Source: Prevotella sp.
Lineage (GTDB): Bacteria > Bacteroidota > Bacteroidia > Bacteroidales > Bacteroidaceae
Assembly: GCA_017557405.1 (NCBI GenBank)
Contig: JAFYYV010000006.1
Coordinates: 27,628 to 91,627, forward strand
Reading direction: 5' to 3'
Length of the DNA stretch: 64,000 bases
Shown: one piece after another, positions 1 to 7,255 of the stretch
Layout of the letters: the number at the start of each line of letters is the position of its first letter
Position numbering within the stretch: the stretch's first letter is position 1
Made by a program: the position numbers and the translations under genes
Notes under the pieces: generated by a model
Database searches by the model: none
What the model was told of the DNA's origin: nothing
The model's input: only the letters and a program-made list of their open reading frames with translations

Positions 1-1956
1 CTGGATCATGGAGTAAGCTTCGGGGTAGGAGAGGGGGGCGAGACCACTGGAAACGTCCTTCAACACTTCAACGAAGATGCCGCCAAGACCGCAAAGGACG
101 ACGTGTCCGAAGCGTTGCTCGTATTTTGCACCGATGAAGAGTTCGGTTCCTTTGAGCATCTTCTGCACCATCACCCCTGTGGCGTCAGGTATGTTCATCA
201 TTCGTTGGAATTCCAGTTGTAGGTGTTGGGCACTACGGATGTTGAGCGCCACGCCACCGACGTCGCTTTTATGGATGGGGCCTACGACCTTTGCCACGAC
301 GGGATAACCGATGCGGTCGGCGAAGGCAACAAGTTCTTTCTTCGAACCTGACACCATCTCGGGAACCATCGGAATCCTTGCACATGAGAGTAGTTCGCGA
401 ACAGTGTCGGGTGGAAGATAACCACCATTCTCCTCCGTGGCGGGCAGTTTTTCGATGAGGCTCCTGATTTTTGGAACATCGATGCCAAAGAGTTCCACCT
501 CTGGTGGCGCTGGCTGTGGCGTACGCATGATTTGCGTAAGTGCTGTGGCAAGGGTGACCTCGTCGCTGAAGTTGACATGCCCTTTGCCCAAGAAGTCTTC
601 CACCTCGGCTTCTGCTGTATGAAGCGAGGGAAGGATGGGGAAGATGGGCTTTCGGCATTCGAGTATCTTTTGGTGAAGCACGTCGTAGGCATCGTAGAGC
701 GTGACGAGACCTGGTGTGCCGAAGATGACGAAGATGGCGTCTATACCATCGAATCGGTTCTCGCAATAGTCGATGGCTATGCTGAGTTGTTCGGGTGTTC
801 CTGTGGCGAGGATGTCGATGGGATTGGAGACGGATGCGCCAGGGAAGAGCTTCGACTTCAGTTCTTCGGCGGCTTCACCTTCAATCTTGGGAACGTTGAG
901 TCCACCTTTCGAGAGGGCATCGGTCAGCATCACGCCAGGACCGCCAGCATGAGTGACAATGGCAAAGTTCTTGAGGTGTTGGGTAGCCCCCTCCCGACCA
1001 TTCCCGCTGAAGCGCCTACCCGTGGCCTTTCCCCCTGTAGGGGAGGAAACGGTGGAATGCTGGTTGATGGCCATGAAGATGCACCCTACTGTGGTGAGTT
1101 CCTCACGGGAGAAGCAACGCACGATGCCTGCCTTTCTGAACAAAGCCTCGACAGCGGAGTCGCTGCTGGCAATGGCTCCCGTGTGGCTGGATGCGGCACG
1201 ACTTCCGCTTTCGCTGGAACCCGCCTTGATGGCTGCGATGCGGCATCCTTTTCGGATGAGGGAAGCAGCATGGAACAGCAGTTTGTCGGGATTGGCGATG
1301 TTCTCGATATAAAGCAGTTTGACGTGCGAATCGGTGTCGGGATTGAACGTGTCGTCCATGTATTGCAGTACGTCTTCAATGCCGATTTGTTTACCATTTC
1401 CGATGCTCCACACCGAGCGGAATTGGAGGCCCTTGATGACTGCCGACTCGAGGATGAAGACAGCTGTGGCGCCAGAACCAGAGATGAAGTCGACGCCTTG
1501 CGGATTGAGTTGTGGAATCGGCTTCGTAAAGACGCTGTGGTGCCACGAATTGAGCATTCCGATGCAATTCGGTCCGATGAGGGCGCACCCATACCGCTCG
1601 CAAGTGTCGAGGATGCGCTGTTCGAGTTCGGCTCCGGCTTTAGTCTCTTCACCGAATCCAGCAGAGATGATGATGAAGGCACGGACGCCTTTCTCAGCAG
1701 CCAACATATCGACATAGTCGGGGCAGAAACGTGCCGCGACAACAAGGATGGCCAACTCCGTTTCGGGAATGTCGTGGGCGTCGTGATAGGCTTTGATGCC
1801 TTGAATCTCTTCTTCTTTGGGATTCACGATGCGCAACTGTCCCTGGTAGCCACCGCTGATGAGATTTCGAACGATGGCACCTCCAGGTTTATGTGTGTTA
1901 TTAGAACCTCCGATGACAACAATGCTCTCGGGCTTCAACAATTGTCGGTTAATCAT
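1..1956 (-). CDS. NDP-forming acyl-CoA synthetase (acetate-CoA ligase type), 3' end cut by window
   Basis: Predicted to interconvert acyl-CoA plus NDP and Pi with free acid plus NTP, giving substrate-level phosphorylation in the cytoplasm. Translation from the ATG at 1956 gives 652 open codons to the window edge. It starts with a CoA-binding Rossmann segment (SIVVIGGSNN, residues 11-20), continues with a succinyl-CoA-ligase-like part (LIGPNCIGM, about 127-134; THAGGPGVMLTDAL, about 335-348), and ends in an ATP-grasp part (VVGPIHKSDVGGV). A low-complexity stretch around residues 300-325 looks like an in-frame repeat insertion, described separately. It lies 44 bp after the gene that starts at 4073 and may be its operon partner. 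The family is clear; the substrate is not determined. Confidence 0.88.
   Translation of the reverse strand, partial: MINRQLLKPESIVVIGGSNNTHKPGGAIVRNLISGGYQGQLRIVNPKEEEIQGIKAYHDAHDIPETELAILVVAARFCPDYVDMLAAEKGVRAFIIISAGFGEETKAGAELEQRILDTCERYGCALIGPNCIGMLNSWHHSVFTKPIPQLNPQGVDFISGSGATAVFILESAVIKGLQFRSVWSIGNGKQIGIEDVLQYMDDTFNPDTDSHVKLLYIENIANPDKLLFHAASLIRKGCRIAAIKAGSSESGSRAASSHTGAIASSDSAVEALFRKAGIVRCFSREELTTVGCIFMAINQHSTVSSPTGGKATGRRFSGNGREGATQHLKNFAIVTHAGGPGVMLTDALSKGGLNVPKIEGEAAEELKSKLFPGASVSNPIDILATGTPEQLSIAIDYCENRFDGIDAIFVIFGTPGLVTLYDAYDVLHQKILECRKPIFPILPSLHTAEAEVEDFLGKGHVNFSDEVTLATALTQIMRTPQPAPPEVELFGIDVPKIRSLIEKLPATEENGGYLPPDTVRELLSCARIPMVPEMVSGSKKELVAFADRIGYPVVAKVVGPIHKSDVGGVALNIRSAQHLQLEFQRMMNIPDATGVMVQKMLKGTELFIGAKYEQRFGHVVLCGLGGIFVEVLKDVSSGLAPLSYPEAYSMIQ
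1000..1030 (+). repeat. Dispersed 31-bp repeat, copy 1, inside the acyl-CoA synthetase gene
   Basis: The core reads ATTCCCG, a variable spacer, then CGCCTACCCGTGGCCTTT. The same core occurs at 14262-14292 and, inverted with 3 extra bases, at 28794-28827. Here it lies antisense to the host gene, is read in frame as part of a Gly/Arg/Ser-rich stretch, and is followed by a CCCCCTGTAGGGG palindrome at about 1031-1044. Confidence 0.75.
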
Positions 1957-1992
1957 AGGTGATAGGTGTTAGGTGATAGATGTTGGGTGATT
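1956..1992. repeat. 14-bp tandem repeat, about 2.6 copies
   Basis: The units TAGGTGATAGGTGT and TAGGTGATAGATGT are followed by a partial third unit. They fill the gap between the stop at 2001 and the start at 1956, so they form the upstream region of the acyl-CoA synthetase gene. A related string (GGTGTTAGGTGATGG) flanks the dispersed repeat at 14246-14260. Confidence 0.7.
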
Positions 1993-2000
1993 GCTGTTTG

Positions 2001-4073
2001 TTATTGGTATTGTTTCTTGAATTGCTTGATGACGTCGCAGTTGCTGACGAACTGGGCGGTCTTTCCAGGGTTGGCACGTTCGAGATCGACCAACCTCTTC
2101 AATGCTTGATATTGGGTGCTCTTGGGGTTGGGAGTGCTCACCCATTCGTGGCTACTGCTATCCCAATTGCTCACGCACCAAGTGTCGTTCGGCACATAGG
2201 CGAGTCCAAAGTAAGCTTTCTCTTTCAACTGGAAGTTCTTACTCTCTGCGGCTTTCTTCAGATAACGTTCGCAGGAAGCCACAAAGTCCTTCTCGCCGAC
2301 ACGCACCGTGTCGTATGCACTACTGGCATAGTGGGTGAGGAACCAGCAATCGCCTTTGTAACTGGCTTGGTAGCTGCGAACGGCATAGTCGTAAGCCAAT
2401 TGAGGCATGGCGTCTTTGTTAGCGATGGCGAGCTTCGTCTCCAAATTGATCATCTCGCGGGCAAAATCAATCTTCTTGTTCGATGTGAGCTTCACTTTTG
2501 GTTCCTCTGTCCAAGAACTTTCTCGCTGGGTCTTGAACCACGGCTCAGCAGAATAAGAGCGAGTGCCCATGTAGGGATTGATGTTTTGCTCATTGAGGAA
2601 GGCAAGTGGTACTTTCTCCAGATATTTGATGGCTGTTGGCCAGTCGCCCAATGCCATGTATTTTGTTCCAACGAAGTCGTTCATGAAGTCTTCCGACTTG
2701 TAAGCGCGTTCGTAGAGCCACTTCTCGAGTTTTCCATTCGGTTTGCTCTTGATGAAAGACAAGTAGGCAAGTGCATTGTCGACGTTCCCGTTGTCGAGAT
2801 TTGAATAGAAATAGCTGCTGTAGGTGTTGCCGGTATTTTCCAACTTGCCAGATGGCGGCTCGACAAGTGAATAGAAAGCTGTGGCGATCTCACTGCGATG
2901 AGCTTTCTGATAGTGGGTGCTGATGGGTTGGAAGACCATTCGGTCGAACACTTCCGAATAGTGGTTGTAACCCCAATATGTGTTCCATTCGCCGTCTTTG
3001 CATTCTTCTTTCGCCTTGTCCGTCAGCCACTGCATTTCCTTGCAAAGGAAGTCGTCGAACGAGGGTGAGTCGATGGCATTGCTGGCTGTGATGAATAGAT
3101 GAATGACTCGAGCGTTGTCGCGCATGCGCTCGGTGCCTTCCATCTCCATGGCCTTCTTACTCTTCGTCTCGGCCAATTGCTGGTTTCCGAACATGAACTC
3201 CAGCCAGGCAGATGCCGCTTTCCAAAGAGCAGGTGTCTTCGTCTTTCCTTCGGCTACAACGCGTTCGGCGAGTGCGATGAAGTCAGAGACTTGTTTCTTG
3301 TATTCGGCTGAAACACCGTCGTCATTCCATTTCGATACGTCGAGTGTCTCTTGCGAGTCGTTCACGAACTCTTGCACGAGGTAGGGCAGCGCGGGCGAGT
3401 TGGGCGATTCAGCATATAGTTTGCTGATGCCTTTCACATTCCAGTTATCCCACATGCACCAACGCACGCTTTCCATGTCGTTCAGTTCCGCAAAGATGTC
3501 GAGTGCTTCATCGCGCCGTCCTTGTTTCACCAATGCGCCAGCATAGATGTCTTTCATCATATCTTTATAGACGCTGTTGGGGTATTGGTCGGCGACAGTG
3601 GTCGTCCAGAACGAGATGTTGTCGGCGTGTCGCCCGAGCAACATGTTGGTTCGCATGTGCAGCAATGCGTTCTGGCTGCGCAATCGTGTCTTCAGCTTTT
3701 GCGCAGTTGTCTGACGTATGCTTTTGAGTGTGGCGTCCATTTCGAGTTTCTCTGCTTCCGAAGGATAGTTCCAAGTCTCGGCTTGTCTGTTGCAGATGTT
3801 GAGGTATTTATCGAGCAGCGTCAAGTATTCCACCATCTGCGTGTCGCCTTTTCGCTTGGCGTAATCCATCAGTTTGTCGTAGTCGTATTCTTTTACCTCT
3901 CCTCCTGTGTATGCGTCCCAGTTGCTGTTCGTACGGTCGATGAACTGGTTCTTCATGAGGGCGCGGTTGTAGGCGCTGAAGAGGTAGTAGTTGTGCGTTG
4001 GAGCCCATGCGCATGCCAATGCCTTTCCTGCCATGAGCAGGAGGAGCAGGCTAATGACTGAAAATCTTTTCAT
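2001..4073 (-). CDS. Exported 690-residue protein of unknown function, helical-repeat-like
   Basis: Residues 1-20 form a signal peptide (charged start, LLLLLMAG core) with likely type I cleavage after ALA. The rest is rich in Trp, Tyr and Lys and has alternating helix-like segments resembling TPR/SEL-type repeats (for example EALDIFAELNDMESVRW and WPTAIKYLEKVPLAFL). I do not recognise a catalytic motif. The start overlaps the end of the upstream lipoprotein gene by 23 bp, so the two are probably translated from one message and may act together in the periplasm or at the outer membrane. Confidence 0.75.
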   Translation of the reverse strand: MKRFSVISLLLLLMAGKALACAWAPTHNYYLFSAYNRALMKNQFIDRTNSNWDAYTGGEVKEYDYDKLMDYAKRKGDTQMVEYLTLLDKYLNICNRQAETWNYPSEAEKLEMDATLKSIRQTTAQKLKTRLRSQNALLHMRTNMLLGRHADNISFWTTTVADQYPNSVYKDMMKDIYAGALVKQGRRDEALDIFAELNDMESVRWCMWDNWNVKGISKLYAESPNSPALPYLVQEFVNDSQETLDVSKWNDDGVSAEYKKQVSDFIALAERVVAEGKTKTPALWKAASAWLEFMFGNQQLAETKSKKAMEMEGTERMRDNARVIHLFITASNAIDSPSFDDFLCKEMQWLTDKAKEECKDGEWNTYWGYNHYSEVFDRMVFQPISTHYQKAHRSEIATAFYSLVEPPSGKLENTGNTYSSYFYSNLDNGNVDNALAYLSFIKSKPNGKLEKWLYERAYKSEDFMNDFVGTKYMALGDWPTAIKYLEKVPLAFLNEQNINPYMGTRSYSAEPWFKTQRESSWTEEPKVKLTSNKKIDFAREMINLETKLAIANKDAMPQLAYDYAVRSYQASYKGDCWFLTHYASSAYDTVRVGEKDFVASCERYLKKAAESKNFQLKEKAYFGLAYVPNDTWCVSNWDSSSHEWVSTPNPKSTQYQALKRLVDLERANPGKTAQFVSNCDVIKQFKKQYQ

Positions 4074-5133
4074 AATCTTCGTTTTTATAATGGTTGAGAC
4101 ATTGTTTATCTAAATGATATAATATGATGCGGTTGTTGATGCCTTTTCGATGTTTCTCCACAGCATCCTTCACGTCCAAGATGTCGTTGATATCGCATTG
4201 CCAATGACGAATGGTGTCGCCCACATGCAAGTGAATACCTGTGGCATCTTTTCCAAGATGTGTGGGCAATGTGCGACTTGCCAGAACTAGATATTTGTTG
4301 TCGCCTAATGGCTTGTAGAGGCTTGAGTCTTCCAATGAATGGCCATAGAGGAGGTAGCGGAGAAGACCCCCTTTGTCCCCCTGTTTAGGGGGATTTGGTT
4401 GTTGGGTGGGGGCTCCACTTCCATAAAGCGCCACCCAGTCGAAGATAGGGTAGGCGGCACATAGGGGCAGTGGATAGTCGCGTAGTTGCTTCAAGAAGGG
4501 TGCCACATCCTCCATGCTCAGAATGGGATTCCGTCCGTTGGGGTCGGAAACGTTCCCTGTGTTGTAAATCATCAATGCACCATAGTCGACAGGTGGCGGA
4601 GGCATCGAAAGCTGATGAAGTCGGATGGTGGCCGACAGGCGGATTCCTTGTGGTTGCAATTCGTTGTGCATCTCTTCGAGAAAGGCATAGAAGCGTTGAC
4701 GAGAACGGTTCGTATAGTCACAGTCGATTTGTATTTCCTTCACCTCGCCTCGATGGTGGGTCTTGTTCATTTGCAGGATTCGTGCCACCAGTTTTTGTGC
4801 GATGCTGTCCATGTTGTGGTGCAGGCAATCCTCTACGATGAAGACGGTGGGGATGATTTCGATGCCTTTGAGTGTATCGGTTGTGAAGGTGACGGTAGCA
4901 TTGGGCATTACTTCTTGCGACTCATTGACGACAACATCGAAGTAGCGCAGATAGATTTTCGAGATGTTGTGCGCGTGCAAGAAAGCTGTTTCTTCCTCAC
5001 TCAGACGGAAGTCGGTACGCCAGAAATACATGGCACGAGCGGCCTCGACATCCTTTGCCGATTTCCGATTGCATGCCGTGAAAATCAAGAACACGAGCAA
5101 TGCCACGCAGATATGTTGTAGCGACCGTTTCAT
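4051..5133 (-). CDS. Putative lipoprotein with TIM-barrel-like domain (DUF3142-like)
   Basis: The ATG at 5133 was chosen because it begins a clean lipoprotein signal (MKRSLQHICVALLVFLIFTA followed by Cys); the frame is open further upstream but the extension has no signal. The mature part includes EIQIDCDYTNRSRQRFYAFL, which resembles the acidic barrel strand of DUF3142-type glycosidase-fold proteins, and a Pro-rich MPPPPVDYGALMIYNTG segment. Residues about 244-256 (QQPNPPKQGDKGG) are encoded by a CCCCCT-type palindromic repeat and look like an in-frame insertion. Its end overlaps the next gene by 23 bp. The domain call is tentative. Confidence 0.7.
   Translation of the reverse strand: MKRSLQHICVALLVFLIFTACNRKSAKDVEAARAMYFWRTDFRLSEEETAFLHAHNISKIYLRYFDVVVNESQEVMPNATVTFTTDTLKGIEIIPTVFIVEDCLHHNMDSIAQKLVARILQMNKTHHRGEVKEIQIDCDYTNRSRQRFYAFLEEMHNELQPQGIRLSATIRLHQLSMPPPPVDYGALMIYNTGNVSDPNGRNPILSMEDVAPFLKQLRDYPLPLCAAYPIFDWVALYGSGAPTQQPNPPKQGDKGGLLRYLLYGHSLEDSSLYKPLGDNKYLVLASRTLPTHLGKDATGIHLHVGDTIRHWQCDINDILDVKDAVEKHRKGINNRIILYHLDKQCLNHYKNEDYEKIFSH
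4366..4402. repeat. CCCCCT/AGGGGG palindromic repeat inside a coding region
   Basis: A CCCCCTTTGTCCCCC arm followed by GTTTAGGGGGAT makes a GC-rich hairpin within the lipoprotein gene. Related hairpins occur at about 1031-1044 (in a gene) and 5251-5267 (intergenic). It reads through in frame on the minus strand as Pro/Gln/Gly-rich residues. Confidence 0.6.
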
Positions 5134-5140
5134 CTGATTG

Positions 5141-5148
5141 CAAAAATA
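5141..5148 (-). promoter_or_regulatory. Bacteroidetes -7 promoter box (TATTTTTG)
   Basis: It matches TAnnTTTG on the minus strand, eight bases upstream of the lipoprotein ATG at 5133. The transcript would be nearly leaderless if this box is used. Confidence 0.55.
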
Positions 5149-5180
5149 CGGATTATTCCAACAATCTCCAAATATTTTTG

Positions 5181-5232
5181 AAACAAAAAGAAGACCTTCC
5201 CGCAACATCATCTTTTGCGAAAAGGTCTTCTT
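5181..5232 (-). terminator. Rho-independent terminator
   Basis: The perfect 11-bp arms AAGAAGACCTT (5188-5198) and AAGGTCTTCTT (5222-5232) are followed on the minus strand by a TTTTTG run. It closes the transcript carrying the secreted protein (start 6671) and the small peptide gene. A shorter C/G hairpin sits just before it at about 5251-5267. Confidence 0.75.
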
Positions 5233-5284
5233 GGGATAGCCCCTCTCAATCCCCCCAGTAGGGGGAAGGGTATAGTGATGGATT

Positions 5285-5455
5285 TTATTTATCCCATACG
5301 TTGAAGTCGCCGTACATGGGTTTGGCTTCGATGTCGGTGGGGTCGTCGATGGGGTCTGTAGGATCATCTACAACTTCAATGCTTCCATCCAACAGAGTCT
5401 CAGCTTCCATCTCCTTTACCTTGATGGTGGGTATGATATAATATTTCTTTTCCAT
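5285..5455 (-). CDS. Small acidic protein of 56 residues
   Basis: It starts MEKKYYIIPTIKVKEMEAET, continues with a DDPTDP.DDPTD acidic stretch and ends MYGDFNVWDK. An AAGGAG-like Shine-Dalgarno lies 9 bases from the ATG at 5455; the in-frame ATG at 5461 would be only 3 bases from it. Short proteins of this build (KKYI.P.IKV start, acidic or Gly-rich end) are familiar in Bacteroidetes and often sit beside secreted proteins, but I know no function. It is 40 bp downstream of the secreted protein gene and shares its terminator. Confidence 0.65.
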   Translation of the reverse strand: MEKKYYIIPTIKVKEMEAETLLDGSIEVVDDPTDPIDDPTDIEAKPMYGDFNVWDK

Positions 5456-5495
5456 AATCATTGTCTCCTTTATACCTTATTATTATATTTATAAG

Positions 5496-6671
5496 TTATT
5501 TCACAACCACTTTCTTTCCGTTCTTGATATAGACACCCTTCATAGTGGTCTTCTGAATCTTCTGTCCACCAAGGTTAAAGATGTCGCCATCTTCATCGTC
5601 CATATCCAAAGCATTGATACCTGTAGCTGTGTCATCGAAGGCAATCAGCTTGGCACCGTCAGCGCTGGTCATATAGGCTTTGTATTTGGGAATCACCACA
5701 CCTGCACTAACGGGATAGAGTGCGGTCTTGCCATTCTTGGTTGCCAAAGCGAAAACATTGGAACCTGCCTCGTAAGGAGCGGTAGAAGTTTCACCAAGTG
5801 AACTTGTCACACTTGCTACATCACCCTTTGCAGTTTCAGGATTAACAATTGCACCAGCTGTTCCTTTAATGAAAACACCTGTGTTTGCAGGAATCTGCAT
5901 GTTTTTGACTGCTGTCAAGTGAAGCCATCCGTTTTTGGCTGGGCCTTCAGCAACACAAACTTCTTCCACACCTTCAACGCCTGTAAAATCTACAGCGCGT
6001 GGCCAACTGAATGTACCATAGCCGCCTTTACCTACCTTCGCGTTGATTTGAATCTTGAACGAAGAATCTTTCATAGGAGCATTGGCACCAGTAACAACGG
6101 GATGGTCAGGGTCGATTTCACTATCGCTGTTTGACAAGATGGCATCTTTTACATAAGCGGTGTAAAGGCCAGTGGTTGCTTGATCTGTAGCAAATAGATG
6201 AATTTGGAAAATAGCAGGATCGTCATTGTTATCAGCAGGTGATTTGATTGCTGCATTAGCATCATTATAAGCGACAATTCTCCAAACCTTATATTTGTTT
6301 CCCTCCTCATCTTCTCCATCATCTTGTGGTGCGAAAGCATACGAGAAATCTTTAGTTTTTCCTGATTTTTTGTATGTCAATCTCTCAGTGTTCCAAATAA
6401 GAGGATCGCCATCGACAAAACCAATCTCAACTTCTTCAGGTATCCACAAATCGAATTGGAAAGCAACCCATTGACTGCTATTAATTAAGTTAATGTTGAT
6501 GAGTTTTCCATAGGTGTTATCATCATCTATATCAAATTCATCCATACCAGCTACAAGGGCTTTTTCACCGACACAATCGTCGATTTTAATGTAATCCTCG
6601 GTGTCTTCAGCGTAAGCGAAGCCCGTTGTCGTAAGCAGCAATGCGCTTAACAAAAGTTTTTTAATGTTCAT
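5496..6671 (-). CDS. Secreted protein of 391 residues with C-terminal sorting-like tail
   Basis: It begins with a signal peptide (MNIKKLLLSALLLTTTGFAYA). The middle is a beta-rich part with WVAFQFDLWIPEEVEIGF, similar in style to cohesin or Ig-like modules of Prevotella secreted proteins. The end, FNLGGQKIQKTTMKGVYI followed by NGKKVVVK, is the GVYIxNGKKVVVK tail typical of many Prevotella cell-surface or T9SS-exported proteins. No enzymatic motif was seen. It is followed at 40 bp by the small acidic protein. Expression probably starts from the TAATTTTG box at 6735-6742, which has a perfect palindrome at the expected start point. Confidence 0.75.
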   Translation of the reverse strand: MNIKKLLLSALLLTTTGFAYAEDTEDYIKIDDCVGEKALVAGMDEFDIDDDNTYGKLININLINSSQWVAFQFDLWIPEEVEIGFVDGDPLIWNTERLTYKKSGKTKDFSYAFAPQDDGEDEEGNKYKVWRIVAYNDANAAIKSPADNNDDPAIFQIHLFATDQATTGLYTAYVKDAILSNSDSEIDPDHPVVTGANAPMKDSSFKIQINAKVGKGGYGTFSWPRAVDFTGVEGVEEVCVAEGPAKNGWLHLTAVKNMQIPANTGVFIKGTAGAIVNPETAKGDVASVTSSLGETSTAPYEAGSNVFALATKNGKTALYPVSAGVVIPKYKAYMTSADGAKLIAFDDTATGINALDMDDEDGDIFNLGGQKIQKTTMKGVYIKNGKKVVVK

Positions 6672-6717
6672 AGTTTTATGCTTTAATATTATTTTTTCAA
6701 TTGAATGTTTGGTAATA

Positions 6718-6733
6718 AGCGATTATAATCGCT
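6718..6733. promoter_or_regulatory. Perfect 16-bp palindrome at a transcription start region
   Basis: AGCGATTATAATCGCT is its own reverse complement. It lies immediately downstream (minus strand) of the -7 box at 6735-6742, so it covers the predicted start site and could be an operator. Confidence 0.5.
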
Positions 6734-6734
6734 G

Positions 6735-6742
6735 CAAAATTA
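6735..6742 (-). promoter_or_regulatory. Bacteroidetes -7 promoter box (TAATTTTG)
   Basis: A TAnnTTTG match on the minus strand, 64 bp upstream of the secreted protein start at 6671. Confidence 0.55.
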
Positions 6743-6788
6743 CTAAAAAATGAAATACCAGCCAAGAAATTTCCTCTTTTTTTTATTT

Positions 6789-7241
6789 TCACCCTAATAT
6801 TTGTTCTGCATGTTCCTTTACTTTTATTTGTTTAGGACCATAAATCTCGGCAATACGCCCCTCCTCATCAATGACGAAAGTGGTGCGCAGAGTTCCCATA
6901 TAGATACGTCCAGCCATTTTCTTCTCGCCCCACACGCCGAAGGCTTCCACCAGCATGTGGTCGGTGTCGGCAATGAGGGGGAAAGGAAGCTGGTACTTCT
7001 CAATGAATCGCTGGTGCGACTTCGCATCTTGCACACTCACGCCCACCACAGCGTAGCCACGTTCGAGCAGCCGCTGGTAGTTGTCGCGCAAATTGCATGC
7101 TTCGCTGGTGCATCCAGGAGTGGAATCCTTGGGATAGAAATAGAGCACCAGACGCCGTCCTTTGAAGTCGCTCAATCTCAGTTCGTTGCCGTTTTCGTCG
7201 CACCCCAGCAACTCGGGGGCCATATCGCCAATTTTTATCAT
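6789..7241 (-). CDS. bcp: Thioredoxin-dependent thiol peroxidase (Bcp/PrxQ)
   Basis: A 150-residue peroxiredoxin that reduces hydrogen peroxide and organic peroxides in the cytoplasm using thioredoxin. The thioredoxin-fold core FYPKDSTPGCTSEACNL carries the peroxidatic Cys44 and the resolving Cys49 five residues later, the arrangement expected for atypical 2-Cys Bcp/PrxQ. The C-terminal half (ADTDHMLVEAFGVWGEKKM, RTTFVIDEEGRI) is also typical, and the length is normal. It begins 14 bp after the end of the dockerin-tailed protein gene and has no promoter box of its own that I can see, so read-through from that gene is likely. Confidence 0.95.
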   Translation of the reverse strand: MIKIGDMAPELLGCDENGNELRLSDFKGRRLVLYFYPKDSTPGCTSEACNLRDNYQRLLERGYAVVGVSVQDAKSHQRFIEKYQLPFPLIADTDHMLVEAFGVWGEKKMAGRIYMGTLRTTFVIDEEGRIAEIYGPKQIKVKEHAEQILG

Positions 7242-7255
7242 ATGGTCCGAAATAA

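Noticed and set aside
532-1962. Long plus-strand ORF of 476 codons
   Set aside because: It is the antisense shadow of the acyl-CoA synthetase gene, whose minus-strand translation has clear family motifs.
1980-2804. Plus-strand ORF of 274 codons
   Set aside because: Antisense to the exported 690-residue protein; no signal or domain.
3522-4061. Plus-strand ORF of 179 codons
   Set aside because: Antisense to the same exported protein; His/Val-rich shadow composition.
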